DNA from: Candidatus Coatesiibacteriota bacterium
GTDB lineage: Bacteria > B130-G9
Reading direction: 5' to 3'
Assembly: GCA_016929465.1 (NCBI GenBank)
Contig: JAFGIT010000152.1
Coordinates: 1-12,272 of the forward strand
Length of the DNA stretch: 12,272 bases
Shown one piece after another: positions 7,079 to 12,272 of this stretch. The position numbers were made by a program, and so were the translations under genes. Position 1 is the stretch's first letter; each line of letters starts with the position of its first letter. The notes under the pieces are model-generated. The model was not told the DNA's origin. It ran no database searches and saw nothing but the letters and a program-made list of their open reading frames with translations.

Positions 7079-7136
7079 CGGTTATGGTCGGGCATAGCTG
7101 CTTGTGTTTCTCTAACCTTTAAGAGGGAGATTAGCG

Positions 7137-9674
7137 ATGGGAAAGATGCTGAAGCACTCGCTTCTTCTGGTCGCTCTGGTCTGTGTGGCTTGTACCGGTA
7201 TAGCCAACGCAGAGTGGCTGAACTACTCCAATCCGATAGCGGCGAACGACTTCGGATTCGATGCAGATGGTCACGTTTGGATTCCCGCACTTGGAGCCGT
7301 TTGTGACCTAGATCCAGTCAGCGGCGACTTCGAGGTTTACACGAGTTCGTCGGGTCTGCCGTGTTCATGCGGGAACGGGCTGGCAATCGACGGTGATGGT
7401 GTAGTTTGGGTCGCGATGACAAAGGGCATTGGGGCGATTCACCCCAATGGCACAGTCGAGAGATTTTATGCCGAGAACTCGGCTCTCAATTCCGACTATG
7501 GCAAAGCAGTCGGGATTGGCCTGGACGGTCTTGTCTGGGTGGGAACCGACGAGGGCGTATATTCATACGATGGAACGTCCTGGACAGGGTATCTATTCAT
7601 GGGCATTCCTTCAATGACAGTAAATAATGCAATTGAGGTCGCTCCGGATGGCAAGGTCTGGATAGGCACCGAGGGCGGCTTGCGGGTGTATGACGGCACA
7701 GATTGGGTGATTTACAGCGAGGCAGATAGCGGCTTTCCGCTTCATGTTCGGGACATAGCCTTCGCACCTGATGGCAAGACCTGGTTTGCGACTTATTCGG
7801 GTGTCGCCTCATTCGATGGTACAGACTGGGAACTATTCGATTTCAGTAACACTTCAGTCATTATGAATCCGTATATCGAGGCGGTTGCCGCGGCGGCTGA
7901 TGGCACAATATATGCTGGTTTCCCGAACGGTGTCCTGATTTATGATGGGACAGATTGGGCACTTTGGGATACAGAGAATTCAGACATTCCATCCAACATC
8001 ATTAACGCCCTTGATATCGCGCCGGATGGATCCCTTTGGATCGGTACACCGGCCGGTTCAGCGGCGCTCAAGACCGGCGCTTGGACAACCTATAGCCATT
8101 CGAAATACCCCGAACTGAATGGCCAGGTACAGTCTATCGCCGAGGATGGGAGTGGAGTTCTGTGGCTCGGATGCCTTGGCGGTGGCCTGGTTGCGAAAGA
8201 TGGCGACACTCTGACAGCCTACAATTTGTCCAATAGCAGCATTCTTTCGAACATGGTCGAATCGATTGCGATCGCGACCGACGGCTCTTTGTGGCTTGGA
8301 ACCGGAGACGGAATCAGTCACTTCGACGGAAGCGATTTCGTGAACTACTCGGTTGGATTGGGTAATTTCCCAGCAGCTGGGTCGGTTGTCGATATGAAGT
8401 TCGCACCTAACGGGACTCTTTGGGCGATCGTTCAGGATATGACCAGCCCGGCGTCGAATATCTGCTATTTCAGCGGCGGCCAGTGGCAGGTCCTGCAGCT
8501 CATGACTCTCGCCAGGTTCACCAGTCTCGCAATCAGCGATGACGGGGACATATACATCGGGACCGTGGACATGGGCATGTATATCTGGGATGGCGCGACC
8601 CTTACACAGAAGTCGCAGCTTGATGGTATGCCTGGCAATACGGTCACTTGCATGGTGAAGAGCTCAAGCGGAAGCATCTGGGTAGGTACGACCAACGGCC
8701 TCGGTGTCACGAATGGCACCACGTGGCAAGTCTATAACATGCAAAATTCGATGCTGACGACGAATGAAATCAGAGATGTGTTTCCTGCTGACAATGATAC
8801 CGTCTGGGTCTCTACTGGCAACGGATTGATCTCAATCAACTCCGAGACTTCCGTCCGCTATTCATCCCAGTATGGTGGTCTTCTGGTTGACATCACGAGC
8901 TCGGTTTACAAGGCTTCGAATGGCAACATCGTGATTGGGGGGCTCGTCGGCCTCGCGGAATTGACCGTCGAGAGCTATCCGTCTCTTTCGAATGGTTCAG
9001 TCGGACCGGATTCCGGTCTCCCGACAACGCCTTTCACTTATAGGGTTGACTACAAGAATGCCGAGGCTCAGACAGCACCCGAAATAATTGTCTATATAGA
9101 CTCCAGAACGGGTACCATGGGCTTGTCGGAGGGAGACATCAACGACGGAGGTTACATTTACGTCGATACGGTTGATGTCGGAATGCTGCACACATACTAC
9201 TTCACGGCAACCGACGAGAACGGTGCTCGGACAAGATATCCCTACGATTTCATGCTCTCCGGACCGACCGTCTCCCAGGATCCGGTGGAGGTCATCATCG
9301 AGACCGACCAGGCGCTCTATGTCGATGGCGATCAAATGGTGGTCCGTCTGACGCTCAAGAACAGGCTAGATGAGCCACTCGAGGTTCTGCTCTATACAGC
9401 AGTCGAGATGCCTACGAGCCAGCTGCTTTTCTTCAGATATCCCGACCTCTTCACCCTGGACCTGGCCGGTCTCCATTTCACGCTGAATCCGCTGCAGGAG
9501 ATAGACGGCTACACGATTCTCAATGTGACAGTGACCAAAGAGATTCTGAGCTTTGGTGAATATGCCTGGAAGGCGGCATGCGTCGATCCATCCGCGCCGG
9601 GGCTAGAGCTTCTGAGCAACATCTCAGTAAAGTCATGGCAATTTGCGGAAGATATGCAGCCCCCTGTTGAGTAA
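7137..9674 (+). CDS. exported two-propeller protein (two-component regulator propeller repeats) without kinase
   Basis: The 845-residue product begins with a Sec signal peptide: K3/K6, a hydrophobic core at 8-20, and probable cleavage after ANA at 25. C19 lies in a poor lipobox, so a lipoprotein is less likely. From about 35 to 610 I count some 14 repeats of roughly 30-45 residues, with the pattern 'a.dg.vWigT..G...yDGt.W..y', as in Reg_prop repeats. Clear examples are KVWIGTEGGLRVYDGTDW (173-190) and SLWIGTPAG (299-307). Fourteen blades would make two seven-bladed propellers, as in the sensor half of hybrid two-component systems. Residues 616-705 look like an Ig-like module, and 711-835 like a second beta module (ETDQALYVDGDQMVVRLTL). 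There is no transmembrane helix after the signal, no kinase, and no recognised sorting tail. It is probably periplasmic or extracellular; ligand and partner are unknown. The AGAGGGAG site at 7122 supports the ATG. It is transcribed alone and ends at a terminator. Confidence 0.88.
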   Translation: MGKMLKHSLLLVALVCVACTGIANAEWLNYSNPIAANDFGFDADGHVWIPALGAVCDLDPVSGDFEVYTSSSGLPCSCGNGLAIDGDGVVWVAMTKGIGAIHPNGTVERFYAENSALNSDYGKAVGIGLDGLVWVGTDEGVYSYDGTSWTGYLFMGIPSMTVNNAIEVAPDGKVWIGTEGGLRVYDGTDWVIYSEADSGFPLHVRDIAFAPDGKTWFATYSGVASFDGTDWELFDFSNTSVIMNPYIEAVAAAADGTIYAGFPNGVLIYDGTDWALWDTENSDIPSNIINALDIAPDGSLWIGTPAGSAALKTGAWTTYSHSKYPELNGQVQSIAEDGSGVLWLGCLGGGLVAKDGDTLTAYNLSNSSILSNMVESIAIATDGSLWLGTGDGISHFDGSDFVNYSVGLGNFPAAGSVVDMKFAPNGTLWAIVQDMTSPASNICYFSGGQWQVLQLMTLARFTSLAISDDGDIYIGTVDMGMYIWDGATLTQKSQLDGMPGNTVTCMVKSSSGSIWVGTTNGLGVTNGTTWQVYNMQNSMLTTNEIRDVFPADNDTVWVSTGNGLISINSETSVRYSSQYGGLLVDITSSVYKASNGNIVIGGLVGLAELTVESYPSLSNGSVGPDSGLPTTPFTYRVDYKNAEAQTAPEIIVYIDSRTGTMGLSEGDINDGGYIYVDTVDVGMLHTYYFTATDENGARTRYPYDFMLSGPTVSQDPVEVIIETDQALYVDGDQMVVRLTLKNRLDEPLEVLLYTAVEMPTSQLLFFRYPDLFTLDLAGLHFTLNPLQEIDGYTILNVTVTKEILSFGEYAWKAACVDPSAPGLELLSNISVKSWQFAEDMQPPVE

Positions 9675-9712
9675 TCTATCGGTTTACGGATAACAGAACC
9701 AAACCAAAACTG

Positions 9713-9751
9713 CTGGCCGGTTGCCCTCGGGCTTCCGGCCAGTATTTTTTT
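9713..9751 (+). terminator. intrinsic terminator of the propeller gene
   Basis: A perfect 8-bp stem, CTGGCCGG (9713-9720) with CCGGCCAG (9735-9742), encloses a loop that can itself fold (GCC/GGC). It is followed by TA and seven T residues (9745-9751). It begins 38 bp after the stop codon at 9674. The reverse strand has only a broken T-rich stretch, so it probably works mainly in the plus direction. Confidence 0.9.
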
Positions 9752-9864
9752 GCGGGGTAATAATGTCAAAACAGGAATCCCGAAATCCCAGGGAATGCCT
9801 CAGCCTTCGTATCCAGATCCCACTTGGGCGCACAAGTGGCAGACAATTAGCCAGAAAGCGTGCT

Positions 9865-11871
9865 CTATGACCAGTGGAATTTCGCTATGGCCACGCCAAG
9901 GTCGCGTCGGTCCGGTCCCAATCCGAGTTCGTGGTGATTGAACGTTCTGTCAACCGATAGCCTAAGCGAGACCTCAGACCTTCCCTCGGGCATTTTAAGG
10001 CTCACATCCCTCCAGCGGTCGCGTGTCACATCCAGGGTCTCGACCGTGCGACCATCGAGGATGATGCTAACCTTGACCGGCCTCTCATCAGCATCGGGAT
10101 GCGCGCAGAACACGGAGAAATGAAGCACCCTTCCCTTGACGGTGAGCGCGACGCCGGCCTCACGCTGCGTCCACCAGAACGGGAACTCACCTCCCCAATC
10201 TTCTTTCTTGAATATCCCATACTCGAATTGCCAGCCTAGTTCGTCCCTTTCGTGCGCTATCGATAGCGAGCCCAGCGAATTCGCGGCAAAGACCACCAGG
10301 ACTACCACCACGGCGACGGGCACGAGTCGCGAGACGATTCTGCCGCCTTGTGGACGGCTTTTTGGGCAGAGACTCAGGCTCGAGGCGACGACGAGACTGA
10401 TCGAGACTGCAAGGAGGTAGTTGTATTCGAAAAACAGAATGTGCGCCCCGAACAGCATCGAGAGTAATGAGGCGAGGATCCCCAATGAGACGCAGCCTAT
10501 GAGGCGATATTCCGCCTCTTGTCCTTCTTCGGGCCGCCTCAGGACAAGACAGAGACCGGTCCGAACGACGTAGATCGCATACATAAGGGCGAGCACCAGG
10601 CCCACCATACCGAGCTCAGATGCGACCTGCAGCGGCAGACTGCCGGCGGTGTCGATCATGAAGAGCTTGCCCTGGTTTCGAAAATAATAATTCGGAAGCT
10701 CGATTATATAAGCACCGAGGCCCACGCCCGTGATAGGGTAATCGGAACACATATCAAGTGCCTCGACCCACTGGTGGAGACGGTGCCTCAACAGGTGCTC
10801 CAGCGATTCTTCGCTCGGCTCCGATAGCAGCACCAGCGCATCTCCGAGCATGGGCACTTCCTCGAGCCGGTTCACGTGATGCAATAGGATCATCACCGCA
10901 AAAAGCACGAGCAATACAGACATTATCTTGAGAGAGCGTCTCGCTGAATCATCTCGTTCGCCTCGGGACGGGCGAGACCGCCGCAACCACACAAATAGAG
11001 AGATCAAGAATAGGATCGTCCCCAATACCCCCGCACGAGAGCGAGCCAGGAAAGTCACACCAATCGAGAGCAGCGCGCACGGGACCAGGAAGAGACGAGC
11101 CCGGTCGCTCGATACGAAGATCAGACCAATACAATAAGGGAGTATGAGCGTGGAGCATACACCGAGAGCATTGGAGTCTGTGTAGGTCCCAGTGATGAAC
11201 CCAATCACGAGATACTCGTCCGCAAAGAGCTGCCAGAGCGCGAAGAGATTCGATATGAAGCCGGCAATCACAATCGACCACGCGATTCTAATCTGGATTC
11301 CGGTTCTCTGAGCCGAATCCTTGCTGGAGAATATTCCCGGAAGAACAAGCAGCAGTGCAATGCCCGATATGTAGGCCAGGCCGACAGTCATCGTGTTGTT
11401 TATCGCTTCATCGGAAAGCGTCCCCACGGCGTTGACGACCCAGTCGCGGAGCGGCTCTCCCGAAAATGGGTAGAAGTCCACATACTTCCACACCGTTATC
11501 AGGCCAGAGCAGGCAATTAGAGGCACGAGATTCTTGAGAGGGAGCGACCCCGCGTGGTCCGTATTCTGCTCGGAGGGAGTCCGGCGCTTGAGATATAGCC
11601 CACACATTAGGCCCAGGAAGCCGAACACGAGCATTGATATCCAGGGAGAGTCCCATATTCGCGGGACTATCCCAAGGAGGGGAATCAAGAAGGCAAAAAT
11701 GATGGCAGCTCTGCGCGCGCTGAACAAGGCCACGCACAGCATCGCTGCGAAGAGGCATGAGACGGTTATCTGAATGCCGAGCGGCTCCGGGACCATCGCC
11801 CAGAAGAGGTATCCGAACGCGATCAGGCAGAGGAATGAGGCAACGTATCTCAAGCCATTATTCCCGAACAC
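9865..11871 (-). CDS. O-antigen ligase/polymerase-like membrane protein with C-terminal beta-sandwich
   Basis: This 668-residue multi-pass inner-membrane protein belongs to the WaaL/Wzy (Wzy_C) superfamily, whose members move lipid-linked glycans onto lipid A or polymerise them on the periplasmic side. About ten or more hydrophobic segments are visible (for example 9-26, 32-50, 54-70, 162-180, 197-215, 314-331, 415-436, 482-500, 513-532). Family-type motifs are TYTDSNALG (229-237), ARSRAGVLG (276-284), and a periplasmic-loop block at 364-388 with RLHQWVEAL and ITGVGLGAY, then SELGMVGL. After the last membrane segment comes a soluble region (about 545-668) with FPFWWTQREA, alternating beta-like strands and DRRDLGVAI, resembling a carbohydrate-binding-like sandwich. 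Ligase and polymerase cannot be told apart from sequence alone. The start appears to be GTG at 11869-11871; no ATG is available before the upstream stop, and the ribosome site is weak. It follows the macro-domain gene by 60 bp. Confidence 0.85.
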   Translation of the reverse strand: MFGNNGLRYVASFLCLIAFGYLFWAMVPEPLGIQITVSCLFAAMLCVALFSARRAAIIFAFLIPLLGIVPRIWDSPWISMLVFGFLGLMCGLYLKRRTPSEQNTDHAGSLPLKNLVPLIACSGLITVWKYVDFYPFSGEPLRDWVVNAVGTLSDEAINNTMTVGLAYISGIALLLVLPGIFSSKDSAQRTGIQIRIAWSIVIAGFISNLFALWQLFADEYLVIGFITGTYTDSNALGVCSTLILPYCIGLIFVSSDRARLFLVPCALLSIGVTFLARSRAGVLGTILFLISLFVWLRRSRPSRGERDDSARRSLKIMSVLLVLFAVMILLHHVNRLEEVPMLGDALVLLSEPSEESLEHLLRHRLHQWVEALDMCSDYPITGVGLGAYIIELPNYYFRNQGKLFMIDTAGSLPLQVASELGMVGLVLALMYAIYVVRTGLCLVLRRPEEGQEAEYRLIGCVSLGILASLLSMLFGAHILFFEYNYLLAVSISLVVASSLSLCPKSRPQGGRIVSRLVPVAVVVVLVVFAANSLGSLSIAHERDELGWQFEYGIFKKEDWGGEFPFWWTQREAGVALTVKGRVLHFSVFCAHPDADERPVKVSIILDGRTVETLDVTRDRWRDVSLKMPEGRSEVSLRLSVDRTFNHHELGLGPDRRDLGVAIAKFHWS

Positions 11872-11931
11872 GCCCGCTTTGCATCGGGCGATTCTGGCGC
11901 AATCCCTTTGCCCCGAATATCATCGAGTGGG

Positions 11932-12272
11932 TTACCCGAGCTTGCCGAGGACTTCACTGAACGTATCAAATGCAGGCTTGCCCCAAAGCACGAACAGCAC
12001 TTCAGTCAGCGAAGTATCCCGCTCCGCCAGGAATCGCTTCGCCGCACCCAGCATGATCTCCGCGCACTCACTCATCGAAAAGCCCCCGACGCCAGTCCCG
12101 ATCGAAGGGAATGCTATGCTCTCAAGCCCTAGTTCATCTGCCCTGAGCATCGAATTATAGGTAGTGTTCCGTACCTTTTCGGCGTCGGTTCGAAGGTCTG
12201 GTCCCATACCAGCCGCATGAATTACGTATTTCGCCATCAGGCGGCCTGCTCCGGTCGCGACCGCCTCGCCCA
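11932..12272 (-). CDS. macro domain (ADP-ribose/Appr-1''-p binding) protein, 5' partial
   Basis: The frame is open to the right edge, so the ATG at 12235-12237 is internal rather than the start: the codons before it read GEAVATGAGRL, a normal macro-domain strand and loop. The 112 visible residues cover the C-terminal two thirds of the roughly 170-residue fold: KYVIHAAGMGP, then helices, the phosphate-binding loop FPSIGTGVGGF, and a final strand and helix (LFVLWGKPAFDTF). The N-terminal part, with the usual NAAN and glycine loop, lies outside, so catalytic class cannot be judged. Macro domains bind ADP-ribose and some remove it from proteins, nucleic acids or O-acetyl-ADP-ribose in the cytoplasm. 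It is followed 60 bp later by the O-antigen ligase-like gene on the same strand; a functional link is not obvious. Confidence 0.92.
   Translation of the reverse strand, partial: GEAVATGAGRLMAKYVIHAAGMGPDLRTDAEKVRNTTYNSMLRADELGLESIAFPSIGTGVGGFSMSECAEIMLGAAKRFLAERDTSLTEVLFVLWGKPAFDTFSEVLGKLG

Larger units (their letters stand above)
6750..7136. other. divergent intergenic region between acpS and the propeller gene
   Basis: This 387-bp region separates two divergently transcribed units and shows no credible gene. It should hold the promoter of the acpS-purH-purD unit on the minus strand. The best candidate I see is TTGGCA at 6860-6865 with an 18-nt spacer to GATAGA at 6836-6841 (3 of 6 matches), which is weak. 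On the plus side it holds a consensus TATAAT inside an inverted repeat, a second weaker promoter candidate, and a good AGAGGGAG ribosome site (7122-7129) seven bases before the propeller gene's ATG. I see no terminator and no clear riboswitch. In particular, I could not make out a purine-riboswitch core upstream of the purine genes. Confidence 0.6.

Noticed and set aside
9750-9941. Short plus-strand frame starting in the terminator T-tract
   Set aside because: It starts within the terminator, overlaps the ligase-like gene in antisense, and shows no protein features.
12235-12237. ATG at 12237 as the start of the macro-domain gene
   Set aside because: The codons upstream to the window edge read as conserved macro-domain sequence (GEAVATGAGRL), so the gene continues beyond the window.

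Overview
The window looks like chromosomal DNA from a diderm bacterium, probably an uncultured lineage that I cannot place more exactly. It has moderately high GC and long intergenic spacers. It carries housekeeping genes (recO, purH, purD, acpS) together with envelope genes: an M23 endopeptidase, an O-antigen ligase/polymerase-like protein, a sugar aminotransferase and an exported beta-propeller protein. I see no rRNA, tRNA, CRISPR array, integrase, transposase or phage gene.

Layout: (1) At 1-608 (+) is the 3' end of an M23 (LytM-type) peptidoglycan endopeptidase gene. (2) At 609-844 is a spacer between convergent genes that holds a 65-bp imperfect palindrome. (3) From 6749 down to 845 (-) is a likely transcription unit in the order acpS - purH - purD - DegT/DnrJ/EryC1 aminotransferase - small acidic protein - recO. 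The gaps are 28, 38, 95, 25 and 223 bp. (4) At 6750-7136 is a divergent intergenic region with a consensus TATAAT bracketed by an 8-bp inverted repeat. (5) At 7137-9674 (+) is an exported protein with about 14 propeller-type repeats (probably two seven-bladed propellers) and two C-terminal beta modules, followed by a strong intrinsic terminator. (6) From 12272 down to 9865 (-) is a macro-domain gene cut by the window edge, followed 60 bp later by a multi-pass O-antigen ligase-like protein with an unusual soluble C-terminal domain.

How the genes relate: PurD and PurH supply early and final steps of IMP synthesis. AcpS activates acyl carrier protein. The DegT protein probably makes an amino sugar for a surface glycan, the class of polymer handled by the O-antigen ligase-like protein. 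The M23 enzyme remodels the wall. The propeller protein is probably displayed in the periplasm or outside the cell. It resembles the sensor half of a hybrid two-component system, but no kinase is attached.

Start codons needed care. acpS and the DegT gene are best read from TTG, the ligase from GTG, and purH and the small acidic gene from internal ATGs downstream of the longest possible starts. I do not see convincing evidence of a wholly new multi-gene system. The most notable items are the kinase-less 14-blade propeller with its palindrome-flanked promoter, the ligase C-terminal fusion, the palindromic repeat and the unrecognised small protein between the DegT gene and recO.
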